A stretch of 64,000 nucleotides of DNA from the NCBI RefSeq assembly GCF_040784915.1, contig NZ_CP160797.1, positions 821,001 to 885,000 on the forward strand, in the 5' to 3' direction. Below the pieces are notes generated by a model, which did no database searches, had not been told where the DNA came from, and was given only the letters and a program-made list of their open reading frames with translations. Shown in pieces: positions 34,858 through 42,729 of this stretch; position 1 is the stretch's first letter, and every line of letters starts with the position of its first letter. Origin of the DNA: Bacillus vallismortis. GTDB taxonomy: Bacteria; Bacillota; Bacilli; Bacillales; Bacillaceae. Position numbers and translations under genes: made by a program.

Positions 34858-35685
34858 ATGAATTTTTTGAAAGAGCTTTTCAGCAGATACACCCTTCATG
34901 AAGGGCCGAGCAAATCAGCGGAGCTGGCGTATTTTTTTCTTTTGTCATTGTTTCCGTTTTTGATTTTTATGCTGACGCTCACCGCGTATCTTCCGATTTC
35001 TACCGATGATGTTCTGGGAGTTGTCAAACAATACGCGCCCGCCAGTGCGATGTCCCTCGTTGAATCCATTACACAACAAACCTTAAACAACCGAAATGGC
35101 GGTTTGCTGTCATTCGGGATTATCGCGGCTTTGTGGTCTGCGTCTAATGGAATGAACGCCATCGTCCGATCGCTAAACCACGCGTATGAAGTGGATGAAA
35201 ACCGCTCTTTTATCATCGTTCGTCTAACCTCAATTTTTTTGACGATTGCCATGGTATTTACGATTTTAGTGGCCTTGCTTCTGCCGGTATTCGGCCGGCA
35301 GATCGGGGTGCTCGCTTCAGACTTCGTCGGCGCGTCGGATCTGTTTTTATCCGTTTGGGCAGCAGTGCGCTGGGGTGTCAGTCCGCTTGTGCTGCTGATC
35401 GTTTTTTCCGCACTGTATTTCATCGCGCCGAACAAAAAACTGTCCCTCCGGTTTGTCATGCCGGGTGCGGTGTTTGCGGCCTTTGGCTGGATAGTTGTCA
35501 GCACCCTGTTTTCATTTTACGTCAGCACGTTTGCGAACTTCAGCGCCACGTATGGGAGTATCGGGGGAATCATCGTCCTGATGATTTGGTTTTACTTGAG
35601 CGGCATTTTAATTATCTTAGGGGGAGAAATCAACGCTCTTTTACATAAACGTAAAAAGCTTCCTGATGAAAATCCCTATCTTTAG
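34858..35685 (+). CDS. yfkH: YihY/UPF0761-family membrane protein YfkH
   Basis: A 275-aa integral membrane protein of the YihY family (earlier called ribonuclease BN homologues, an annotation that did not hold). Six hydrophobic segments are visible, with the family's SKSAELAYFFLLSLFPF start (about 18-34) and GIIAALWSASNGMNAIVRSLN (about 86-106). The last helices hold FYVSTFANFSATYGSIGG. The last 15 residues are basic and cytoplasmic. Proposed roles include transport of small solutes, unproven. GAGGTG precedes the ATG. Third gene of yfkJ-yfkI-yfkH. Confidence 0.9.
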   Translation: MNFLKELFSRYTLHEGPSKSAELAYFFLLSLFPFLIFMLTLTAYLPISTDDVLGVVKQYAPASAMSLVESITQQTLNNRNGGLLSFGIIAALWSASNGMNAIVRSLNHAYEVDENRSFIIVRLTSIFLTIAMVFTILVALLLPVFGRQIGVLASDFVGASDLFLSVWAAVRWGVSPLVLLIVFSALYFIAPNKKLSLRFVMPGAVFAAFGWIVVSTLFSFYVSTFANFSATYGSIGGIIVLMIWFYLSGILIILGGEINALLHKRKKLPDENPYL

Positions 35686-35736
35686 CGCACCCTATAAATG
35701 AACTTCGGTTCAAAAAGATATAGGGGGGCCAACGTG

Positions 35737-35838
35737 ATGAGTAAGCAAAAAGGCGGAAGCCATAATAAACAAAATTCGAAAAGCAAACCGAGCCATAAAA
35801 CAAGCGGAAGCGCCAACGGGCAAAACGGCTATCATTAG
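35737..35838 (+). CDS. 33-aa very basic, Gly/Ser/Asn/Lys/His-rich peptide
   Basis: A short gene read from ATG 35737 to TAG 35838 with a GGGGGG site 8 bases upstream and a strong terminator 4 bases after the stop. The peptide starts MSKQKGGSHNKQNSKSKPSH and is low-complexity, hydrophilic and basic, with no hydrophobic segment. I do not recognise a named B. subtilis protein. Small basic peptides of this kind are common among spore core proteins, so a minor small acid-soluble spore protein is one guess. It follows yfkH by 51 bases and may share its transcript. Confidence 0.6.
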   Translation: MSKQKGGSHNKQNSKSKPSHKTSGSANGQNGYH

Positions 35839-35842
35839 TATA

Positions 35843-35876
35843 AAAGCCTCCTGACACCATGTCAGGAGGCTTTTTG
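35843..35876. terminator. Bidirectional terminator yfkH operon / yfkF
   Basis: AGCCTCCTGACA and TGTCAGGAGGCT pair perfectly around CCA with five T on the plus side and T-rich on the minus side. Confidence 0.9.
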
Positions 35877-35878
35877 GT

Positions 35879-37054
35879 TTAAGAAGATGAAGAATAGGTT
35901 TCGGCTGGCGACCAGCTTTTCGGTTTGCCCAGCACAAGAGCAAGCCAGACACCGCTAAGCGTGAGGGTAATAAAATAAAACAAGTTTGCGCTATCAAATG
36001 TCTGCATATACCAGCCGCCGGCAATCGGGCCGAGGATGCTGCCGAGGCTGAATGTAATGCCGCAAAGCAGGTTCCCCGCCGGCAGCAGGTGGGGCGGAAG
36101 AAGATCCGTCATATAGCTGATGCCAAGTGTAAAGGTTGAGCCGACTGCCATTCCCGCCATAAAAAAGCAGCATCCGATCACGTAAGGTAAAGGGAATACG
36201 CCGGCGATCAAAAAGCAAAGCGCCCCTGTCAGCAAAATCACAAGCAGGACATTCCGCCGCCCGTATGTATCGCTGAGGATGCCGAGTGGAAACTGAAAAA
36301 TAATGCTTCCGATCGCAAATGCGGGCAGGATCAGCGCCACTGCGTCCACAGAGATCCCCAGCCGGAGCGCGTACACCGGAAAGCTTCCGTTTAGCGCCGT
36401 CTCGAGAAAGCCATAACCGAATGTGGGCATAAAGGCAACCCATCCAAACAGTATCGCTTGATAAAACCGTCTGAAACTATTGTCTGATTTGGTTTCGTGA
36501 GGACTGGTTTGCGGGTATGCGTTTTGTAGAAAGAAAACAAAAAGCCACGCAAACAGGCTGAAGCAGCCGGACACGATAAAAGGCAGCGCCGGGTTCAGCT
36601 TGACAAGCGGAACCATGAACGGACCCGCGGCAAAGCCAAGGCCGAAGGAAAGCCCGTAAACAGACAGGTTTCTTCCACGATTTTGTTTTGATGACATGGA
36701 AGTCACCCACGTTTGCGTAGAAAAGTGAAGCATGTGGTCGCCGATTCCGATAAACAGGCGAAGCAGGAACCAGATCCAAACCGACTGAAGCCAAATAAAT
36801 CCAAATAAGCTTAAAATGACAATGCTTCCGCCAATGACGATCAGCGGCTTAAATCCGAGCTTTCTAAGCGGCGCTTCCATAAACGGAGAAGCCAAAAGCA
36901 CGCCGATGTACAGTCCCGTCGCGTGCAGGCCGTTGATAGCGGCCGATTCACCATTTGTTTCAAAGATGATCGAGATAACAGGCAGCAGCATGCCTTGCGA
37001 AAACCCAGAAATGGAAACGAGCAAGACAAGGATAAAGAAATGAAATCGTGACAT
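35879..37054 (-). CDS. yfkF: MFS transporter YfkF
   Basis: A 391-aa major facilitator permease with 12 hydrophobic segments, chosen from ATG 37054 (MSRFHFFILV) with AAGGAG 10 bases upstream. The frame extends 37 residues further but that part is not hydrophobic and lacks a site. The mid-molecule cytoplasmic loop (PQTSPHETKSDNSFRR, about 183-198) and GILSDTYGRRNV after helix 8 are MFS hallmarks. Length and position match B. subtilis YfkF, a putative multidrug or metabolite exporter. Divergent from chaA with 168 bases between. Confidence 0.88.
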   Translation of the reverse strand: MSRFHFFILVLLVSISGFSQGMLLPVISIIFETNGESAAINGLHATGLYIGVLLASPFMEAPLRKLGFKPLIVIGGSIVILSLFGFIWLQSVWIWFLLRLFIGIGDHMLHFSTQTWVTSMSSKQNRGRNLSVYGLSFGLGFAAGPFMVPLVKLNPALPFIVSGCFSLFAWLFVFFLQNAYPQTSPHETKSDNSFRRFYQAILFGWVAFMPTFGYGFLETALNGSFPVYALRLGISVDAVALILPAFAIGSIIFQFPLGILSDTYGRRNVLLVILLTGALCFLIAGVFPLPYVIGCCFFMAGMAVGSTFTLGISYMTDLLPPHLLPAGNLLCGITFSLGSILGPIAGGWYMQTFDSANLFYFITLTLSGVWLALVLGKPKSWSPAETYSSSS

Positions 37055-37222
37055 TTTGTCTGTTCTCCTTATGTGGAATCTATGTTGATCGTACAATGTT
37101 TTCCAAAAGCGGGCAACCTGAAAAAAGCCTATATCACATGTGAACATGCGACCTCGTGTAAGCATGATGATTTTTGTGAAGAATAAAAATAAAACAAGTC
37201 ATATAAAAGGAGCCAATTCACC

Positions 37223-38281
37223 ATGAATCGTATTTTTTTTATTTTAGTGGCGGCGGGTGTTCCGCTTTCTGTGATCGGCAGTTTGATGCATTGGCCTTCT
37301 GTCATTCTCTTTGCCTTGTATTGCGTAACGATTATCGCGCTTGCAAGCTATATGGGAAGGGCGACAGAATCATTGTCCATCATCGCAGGCCCGCGGATCG
37401 GCGGTTTGTTGAACGCCACCTTTGGGAACGCGGTTGAGTTAATCATCTCTTTATTTGCACTAAAGGAGGGCCTGACCGGAATCGTGCTTGCCTCTTTAAC
37501 CGGTTCAGTGCTGGGGAATTTGCTGCTGGTGGCGGGGCTATCGTTTTTTGTCGGCGGTTTAAAATATAAGCGGCAGGAGTTTAATATCCATGATGCGCGC
37601 CATAACTCCGGTCTTTTGATTTTTGCCATTATTGTCGCTTTTGTGATTCCGGAGGTATTTTCCGTTGGTATGGGTAACGTGGGCAAGCTCAATTTAAGCA
37701 TAGGCATCAGCATCATTTTGATGCTGTTATATGTGGCGGCTCTTTACTTTAAACTTGTCACACACCGCGGTGTTTATCAGCCGAAGAACAATTCCACCCA
37801 GCACGTGGAAGAGGAAGAGCCGGAATGGTCGGGCAAAATTGCCACAATTGTCTTGTTTGCGGCAACGATTGCTGTGGCATACATATCCGAAAACCTGGTG
37901 CACACGTTCCACTCGGTAGCTGAGCAGTTCGGCTGGAGCGAGCTGTTTATCGGGGTTATCATCGTGGCAATAGTCGGTAATGCCGCGGAGCACGCATCAG
38001 CCATTATCATGGCCTATAAAAATAAAATGGACGTTGCGGTTGAAATTGCGGTTGGTTCGACGCTGCAGATTGCTATGTTTGTTGCGCCGGTTCTTGTGAT
38101 CTGTTCCATCTTTTTCCCGGTAAGCATGCCGCTTGTGTTTACATTGCCGGAGCTCGTTGCGATGGTATCATCGGTTTTCTTGATGATCGCGATTTCGAAT
38201 GACGGCGATTCCAACTGGTTTGAAGGAGCGACACTGCTTGCCGCCTATGTCATTATGGCGATCGGCTTTTTCCTTCTTTAA
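37223..38281 (+). CDS. chaA: Ca2+/H+ antiporter ChaA (YfkE)
   Basis: Membrane Ca2+/H+ exchanger of the CaCA family, 352 aa, 11 hydrophobic segments. The two inverted CaCA signature repeats are clear: GNAVELIISLFAL (about 72-84) and GNAAEHASAIIMAYK (about 252-266), each with a Glu needed for Ca2+. The central acidic loop contains HVEEEEPEW (about 193-201). B. subtilis YfkE has a solved structure as a trimer and is used mainly during sporulation. AAAGGAG before the ATG. A sigma-G-like GAAGA-N17-CATATAA (about 37179-37207) is a weak candidate promoter. Confidence 0.95.
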   Translation: MNRIFFILVAAGVPLSVIGSLMHWPSVILFALYCVTIIALASYMGRATESLSIIAGPRIGGLLNATFGNAVELIISLFALKEGLTGIVLASLTGSVLGNLLLVAGLSFFVGGLKYKRQEFNIHDARHNSGLLIFAIIVAFVIPEVFSVGMGNVGKLNLSIGISIILMLLYVAALYFKLVTHRGVYQPKNNSTQHVEEEEPEWSGKIATIVLFAATIAVAYISENLVHTFHSVAEQFGWSELFIGVIIVAIVGNAAEHASAIIMAYKNKMDVAVEIAVGSTLQIAMFVAPVLVICSIFFPVSMPLVFTLPELVAMVSSVFLMIAISNDGDSNWFEGATLLAAYVIMAIGFFLL

Positions 38282-38351
38282 CTTGAAAAAATGATGGATA
38301 ACAACAAAGCGGGTTGAAAAGACTAAGGGAAAATGCCATAGAAAGAGTGAT

Positions 38352-39146
38352 ATGATGAAAAAGCTATTTCATTCCACACTTATTGTGCTGTTATTCTTTA
38401 GTTTTTTCGGCGTTCAGCCCATCCACGCGAAAAAGCAGTTTAAGGTTCCTGACTCTGTCGCAAGCATCTCGAAGGAAAACACGTATCCGAATGCTTCACA
38501 GGATCAGCCGATGCTTCAGCCGAGCAAGCTTGCAAAGGAATTGCTCGATCATTCTGATGTGAAGATTGAAAACCCGCACCTCATCAAAATGCTGAATGAA
38601 TCCAACATATCCGGCACACCGCTTGCGGTCGGCTACCGGGCGACAATCTTTCTCGGGAAATGGGCGCTCGGCTATGAATCAAACGAAACAGTCGCAAATT
38701 GGGAATATAAAAAAATCAATACAAACCGTGCGGATAACCGCGGCGGAAAAGAAACGGCTGAAATGCACTATGCCCAGGAACAGCAATACAAAGTGAAGGG
38801 CGGCCTGACAGCTAAGGTTCCAAATGCTGAAGATGTTAAAAGCATGATGATGCTGAAAGCAATGAAGAAAACGAACCTTCCGCTGGCATTTGATACGGTC
38901 GTCGGAGCGGGTACAAAGCGGGATCAAATTTATAAAGTCGCTCCTAAGAAACTTGGTTATCTAAACGCATATGCGCCGGCTGTGAATGAAAAAGGAAAAG
39001 TGACTTACGGAGAAGTATACTTAGTGCTGAAAGGGAATAAACGAAAACTTGTCGTGAAAAATGTCACATCACAGGGTATCGGTGCTTGGATTCCGGTTCA
39101 AGACCATGTCACATTTGGCTTTCAGCTTTCCTCGCAGCCAAGATAA
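38352..39146 (+). CDS. yfkD: YfkD, exported protein of unknown function
   Basis: A 264-aa protein with a Sec signal peptide (about 1-27, FFSFFGVQPIHAKK). The mature chain is hydrophilic, alternating beta-strands and charged loops, with conserved segments LAVGYRATIFLGKWALGYES (about 97-116) and a C-terminal QDHVTFGFQLSS. No lipobox or anchor, so it is likely in the space between membrane and wall or in the forespore intermembrane space. It is the B. subtilis YfkD orthologue; function unknown. Two consecutive ATGs (38352 and 38355) could both start it. It ends in a terminator shared with yfkC. Confidence 0.85.
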   Translation: MMKKLFHSTLIVLLFFSFFGVQPIHAKKQFKVPDSVASISKENTYPNASQDQPMLQPSKLAKELLDHSDVKIENPHLIKMLNESNISGTPLAVGYRATIFLGKWALGYESNETVANWEYKKINTNRADNRGGKETAEMHYAQEQQYKVKGGLTAKVPNAEDVKSMMMLKAMKKTNLPLAFDTVVGAGTKRDQIYKVAPKKLGYLNAYAPAVNEKGKVTYGEVYLVLKGNKRKLVVKNVTSQGIGAWIPVQDHVTFGFQLSSQPR

Positions 39147-39151
39147 ATAAA

Positions 39152-39187
39152 AAACTGATTCCATTCAGGCGGAATCAGTTTTTTTGT
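39152..39187. terminator. Bidirectional terminator yfkD / yfkC
   Basis: AAACTGATTCC and GGAATCAGTTT pair around an 8-base loop with A run left and T run right. Confidence 0.9.
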
Positions 39188-40030
39188 TTATTGTGTTCTC
39201 TCGATTCTGACCGCTTCTTCAAGCATTTGCACATTGTTTTGGTACAGCTGGCGAACGAGAATCCTTCTGGCTGCAAGGCTGGCGCTGAAATAATCGTCAT
39301 CTTTGACCATGCCTTTTACCGTAAATTCGACGCCGCGATTGATATGATTCAATGCGGTGATCCCGTGTATTTGAAAGGGTTCTGCCGGATTGCCGAATTC
39401 ATTCAGCTTCAATGAATCCCGAAGCTCTTCATTCAGCGTGTCGCATGCCTCTTCTAATACACTGTACACGCGGTCCGGATCTTCCTTAAAGCTGATGACA
39501 AAGGATTCGGTAATCCGCATAAAATCAATATTATAGTTCTCTATCTGCCTGACTTCGCCGTTGCTGATGGTGAGCAGCTTCCCGCTCCATTCCCGGATTT
39601 GCAGCGAGCGAAGGCCGATTTCCTCAACAGTTCCGTTAAACAAATTGTTAACGGTGACATAATCGCCTTTGTGCAGCTGGCGTTCATAAATCAAAAACAC
39701 ACCTGCCAGCACATCTTTAATCAGTGATTGGGCGCCAAAACCGATGACGATACCGGCTACACCCGCCCCGGCTAAAATTTTGCCGAAATCATGAACAAAT
39801 AAAGACATAACATAAAAGATAAAAGCGATTGTCGCTGTGTACTGGGTGACAGAACGGATAAGGCTTTCAATTGTTTTTTCTTTTCTTTCTTCAATGAAGT
39901 CCGTCCGTTTAAAAAATAGCTGGACCAGCCGGTTGATGATAAAAACACCGATCCACAGAATGACAGCAACGAGAAGAATATCGACGATTTTATTCTGGAA
40001 AATCTCTGTAAGTTTTTCTTCCATTCGCAT
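39188..40030 (-). CDS. yfkC: MscS-family mechanosensitive channel YfkC
   Basis: A 280-aa small-conductance mechanosensitive channel. Three N-terminal hydrophobic helices (about 15-35, 63-83, 88-110) are followed by the pore-lining Gly/Ala helix GAGVAGIVIGFGAQSLIKDV (about 92-111), then the beta domain (DYVTVNNLFNGTVEEIGLRSL) and the alpha/beta C-terminal domain. It opens under membrane tension to release solutes on hypo-osmotic shock. ATG 40030 directly abuts the yfkAB stop, so both are one minus-strand operon; an in-frame ATG two codons later fits the RBS spacing better. Confidence 0.92.
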   Translation of the reverse strand: MRMEEKLTEIFQNKIVDILLVAVILWIGVFIINRLVQLFFKRTDFIEERKEKTIESLIRSVTQYTATIAFIFYVMSLFVHDFGKILAGAGVAGIVIGFGAQSLIKDVLAGVFLIYERQLHKGDYVTVNNLFNGTVEEIGLRSLQIREWSGKLLTISNGEVRQIENYNIDFMRITESFVISFKEDPDRVYSVLEEACDTLNEELRDSLKLNEFGNPAEPFQIHGITALNHINRGVEFTVKGMVKDDDYFSASLAARRILVRQLYQNNVQMLEEAVRIERTQ

Positions 40031-41152
40031 CTAACTCCTGGCTTGACGTTTTGTGAAATCTGCATCCTGATAATAACTGTTTTTGACGAGAACATTCGGC
40101 CCGAGGCATCGGACATTCGGGCAGTGGCAATTCAGCTCTTTGGCAAGCTTTGTCTCTCTCCATTTTTCATAGGCGGAAGGGAGGCTGTCCGTCTGGATAT
40201 TGCCAAGCGGCGGTGTATCGCCGAAATCTGTTACGATAATGTTTCCGTCGAAAATGTTCACATTCAGGCGGGAACGGCCGTCAGGGTCGTTTCTCACCGT
40301 GACGTTTTTCGCGGCGCGAAGCCGGTGAAGCAGCTTTTGATCCTCTTCGTTCGAACTGCAGGCATAAAACGGCAGTGTCCCGAACAGCATCCATGTATTT
40401 TCATCACGAATGTCCAGCAAACGGTGAATGGACTGTCTCATCTCTTTCAGGCTGAGAGATTCAAGAGCGCTTGCGAAATCGCTCGGGTACATCGGATGGA
40501 CTTCGTGACGCTGACATTTCATATCTTCTGTGATTTGGCGGTGAATATGCTCAATATGCGGAAGTGTCCGTTTGTTCAGCATCGTTTCCGCAGAAACCAT
40601 CACCCCGGCATCCACGAGCGTGCGGCTGTTTTCGATCATTTTTTCAAAATAACGCGCGCGCTGTTCGAAAGTCGGTTTTCTGTCCATCATGGCAAAGCCG
40701 ATCTCTGCAAAATCTTCAACTGTACCCCAGTTATGCGAAATATGCAGGACATCAAGATACGGAATAATCCATTCGTATCGATCAATATCAAGGGTCAGGT
40801 TGGAATTGATCTGCGTCCGCACGCCCCGTTCATGGGCGTATTTTAATAACGGAACGACATATTCCTTTACTGATTTTAATGAAAGCATCGGCTCTCCGCC
40901 TGTAATGCTGATGGATCTCAGACGCGGGATTTCCTCCAGCCGTTTTAACAGAAGGTCTATTGGCAGAGCATTCGGGTCTTTAGGCTGCAATGTATAGCCT
41001 ACAGCGCAATGCTCGCATCTCATATTGCACAGTGTCGTTGTTGTGAATTCAACGTTTGTCAGCTGCATGTCTCCATACTGTTCAACATCCATATAGGCTT
41101 CCCAAGGATCAAACTCGGGTGTGATCGGATGCAGTTTCGTGTTTTGTGTCAT
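40031..41152 (-). CDS. yfkAB: Radical SAM protein YfkAB
   Basis: A 373-aa radical S-adenosylmethionine enzyme. The [4Fe-4S] motif CNMRCEHC (about 42-49) has the CX3CX2C spacing, and SITGGEPMLS (about 99-108) is the SAM-binding GGE motif. A C-terminal Cys cluster (NCHCPNVRCLGPNVL) could bind an auxiliary cluster, as in SPASM-like enzymes. In the first B. subtilis annotation it was split as yfkA and yfkB; here it is intact. Substrate unknown. AAGGAG lies 10 bases before the ATG. It is co-transcribed with yfkC. Confidence 0.92.
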   Translation of the reverse strand: MTQNTKLHPITPEFDPWEAYMDVEQYGDMQLTNVEFTTTTLCNMRCEHCAVGYTLQPKDPNALPIDLLLKRLEEIPRLRSISITGGEPMLSLKSVKEYVVPLLKYAHERGVRTQINSNLTLDIDRYEWIIPYLDVLHISHNWGTVEDFAEIGFAMMDRKPTFEQRARYFEKMIENSRTLVDAGVMVSAETMLNKRTLPHIEHIHRQITEDMKCQRHEVHPMYPSDFASALESLSLKEMRQSIHRLLDIRDENTWMLFGTLPFYACSSNEEDQKLLHRLRAAKNVTVRNDPDGRSRLNVNIFDGNIIVTDFGDTPPLGNIQTDSLPSAYEKWRETKLAKELNCHCPNVRCLGPNVLVKNSYYQDADFTKRQARS

Positions 41153-41297
41153 GACTATCTAACTCCTTTATAAATGGGGCATACTAATGCTGCCAACAGT
41201 TAATTTTAGACTTGATTTGTCAAGATCGCAAGTAGCGCAGCGATTGAAAAACGGCAAAAAATGAGCTACCATAATAAAAAATGAATGGAGGAACAGA

Positions 41298-41483
41298 ATG
41301 GGAAACGCCGTAAATAATAAGGATCAGCAGCTTGATTATTTAAAGAACAGACTCGACATGTTTATGAACGTCGTTGATTCATTAGACCCTGAAGCAACTG
41401 ACGTTGAAGATATAGACAGACTCATCAGCATGCTTGATGATCTGGAAGCGAAATACGAACGCTTTAAAAAAGACTGGGAATAA
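41298..41483 (+). CDS. yfjT: YfjT, small acidic protein
   Basis: A 61-aa cytoplasmic protein, mostly one or two acidic amphipathic helices (MFMNVVDSLDPE, DRLISMLDDLEAKYERFKKDWE). GGAGGAACAG precedes ATG. It matches B. subtilis YfjT by sequence and position before pdaA. Function unknown. A strong terminator isolates it. Confidence 0.85.
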   Translation: MGNAVNNKDQQLDYLKNRLDMFMNVVDSLDPEATDVEDIDRLISMLDDLEAKYERFKKDWE

Positions 41484-41513
41484 AACCGCGCGCACGCTGC
41501 GGTTTTTTATTTT
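41482..41513 (+). terminator. Terminator of yfjT
   Basis: AAACCGC and GCGGTTT pair around a 9-base loop, followed by a T run. Confidence 0.85.
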
Positions 41514-41527
41514 GACATAAAGCGTCA

Positions 41528-41557
41528 GTATAAAACGAAGCGCCTTTCTGTAAAATA
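41528..41557 (+). promoter_or_regulatory. Candidate sigma-G promoter of pdaA
   Basis: GTATA (41528-41532) and TAAAATA (41551-41557) with 18 bases between resemble the forespore sigma-G consensus GNATR-N18-CATAMTA. pdaA is a known forespore gene. Confidence 0.5.
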
Positions 41558-41584
41558 TAAAAAAATGCAGAAGGAGCGCTGGCC

Positions 41585-42376
41585 ATGAAGTGGATGTGTT
41601 CAATATGCTGTGCTGCCGTCTTGCTTGCCGGGGGAGCAGTACAGGCGAGAGCGGTGCCGAATGACCCGATTAACTGGGGCTTTAAACGAAGTGTCAATCA
41701 TCAGCCGCCTGATGCCGGGGAGCAGCTGAACCGTTTAATTGAAAAATATGACGCCTTTTATTTAGGCAATATAAAGGAAAAAACGATTTACTTAACGTTT
41801 GATAACGGCTATGAAAATGGCTATACGCCCAAAGTGCTTGATGTCTTAAAAAAACACCGCGTAACAGGAACCTTTTTTGTCACAGGGCATTTCGTAAAGG
41901 ACCAGCCTGAGCTGATTAAGCGCATGTCAGATGAAGGGCATATTATCGGCAATCATTCGTTTCACCATCCGGATCTGACGAAAAAAACAGCTGACCAGAT
42001 TCAGGACGAACTCGATTCAGTCAACGAAGAGGTCTATAAAATTACGGGAAAGCAGGACAACCTGTATTTGCGCCCGCCGCGCGGCGTGTTCAGTGAATAC
42101 GTGCTGAAAGAAACGAAACGCCTAGGCTATCAAACCATTTTCTGGTCGGTCGCTTTTGTTGATTGGAAAATCAAAAACCAAAAGGGGAAGAAATATGCCT
42201 ACGATCATATGATCAAGCAGGCGCACCCAGGAGCCATTTACCTGCTTCACACCGTATCGAAGGACAATGCCGAAGCACTGGATGATGCGATCACAGACCT
42301 GAAAAAACAAGGCTACACATTTAAAAGCATTGATGATCTGATGTTTGAGAAAGAAATGAAGATGCCTTCTTTGTAA
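41585..42376 (+). CDS. pdaA: N-acetylmuramic acid deacetylase PdaA (spore cortex)
   Basis: Polysaccharide deacetylase (CE4) that removes acetyl from muramic acid so that muramic delta-lactam can form in the spore cortex, needed for germination. 263 aa with a signal peptide (about 1-22, Cys- and Ala-rich then VQARA). CE4 motifs: TFDNGYENGYTPKVLD (about 77-92; DNG replaces the usual DDG, as in PdaA), HSFHHPDL (about 124-131, metal His pair), RPPRGVFSE (about 159-167) and the late LLHTVSKD. It is the last backbone gene before the accessory locus. Confidence 0.95.
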   Translation: MKWMCSICCAAVLLAGGAVQARAVPNDPINWGFKRSVNHQPPDAGEQLNRLIEKYDAFYLGNIKEKTIYLTFDNGYENGYTPKVLDVLKKHRVTGTFFVTGHFVKDQPELIKRMSDEGHIIGNHSFHHPDLTKKTADQIQDELDSVNEEVYKITGKQDNLYLRPPRGVFSEYVLKETKRLGYQTIFWSVAFVDWKIKNQKGKKYAYDHMIKQAHPGAIYLLHTVSKDNAEALDDAITDLKKQGYTFKSIDDLMFEKEMKMPSL

Positions 42377-42637
42377 TGAGAAAAGCCTTTCCGTATGGTT
42401 TTACCTGTCATATTAGACAGTCAAACGGGAAACCGCAATTATGAGGGTAGGGGAAAAGCTCAAGGGAAATAAAAATTAATCACTACTGAATGACCTGCTC
42501 CCGCTTAAAGGGGCAGGTTATTTTGATGCCGGGACATAGGATGAAACTCGGTATATAAAATGGCCGCATCTGATTTGTTTTGAAATTTGCAAAAATCAAA
42601 GGAGTCGTCTTTATCACTTTCTTCCTGTCCGTACTTT
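42377..42637. other. Junction spacer between pdaA and the accessory locus
   Basis: No gene visible. It holds one terminator-like hairpin (42491-42525) and otherwise AT-rich sequence. The backbone gene order of B. subtilis (pdaA then yfjR) stops here, so the left boundary of the accessory region lies in this stretch. I see no integrase, tRNA or clear direct repeat. Confidence 0.6.
42491..42525 (+). terminator. Terminator-like hairpin after pdaA
   Basis: ACCTGCTCCC and GGGGCAGGT pair with one bulge around GCTTAAA, followed by TATTTTG. Confidence 0.6.
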
Positions 42638-42693
42638 AATTAAGAGATAGTTAAGAAATAGTTAATTCCCAGTTAAAAACGTATTCCTATACT
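42638..42693 (+). promoter_or_regulatory. Direct-repeat operator and promoter of bcrA
   Basis: AATTAA at 42638 and AGTTAA at 42649, 42660 and 42671 are spaced exactly 11 bases apart (one helical turn). A -10 like TATACT (42688-42693) follows; its -35 region is poor and overlaps the last repeat. This is the pattern of an OmpR-family response regulator that activates from sites on one DNA face, fitting a BacR-type regulator for bacitracin resistance genes. Confidence 0.7.
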
Positions 42694-42729
42694 ATTATAC
42701 ATAAGCATTAGGAAAGTAGGTCGGGACCA

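Noticed and set aside
34896-35504. Minus-strand frame of 202 codons antisense to yfkH
   Set aside because: yfkH is an intact conserved membrane protein; the opposite frame is a GC-skew shadow.
40043-40846. Plus-strand frame of 267 codons antisense to yfkAB
   Set aside because: yfkAB carries intact radical SAM motifs; the antisense frame has no motif and no start site.
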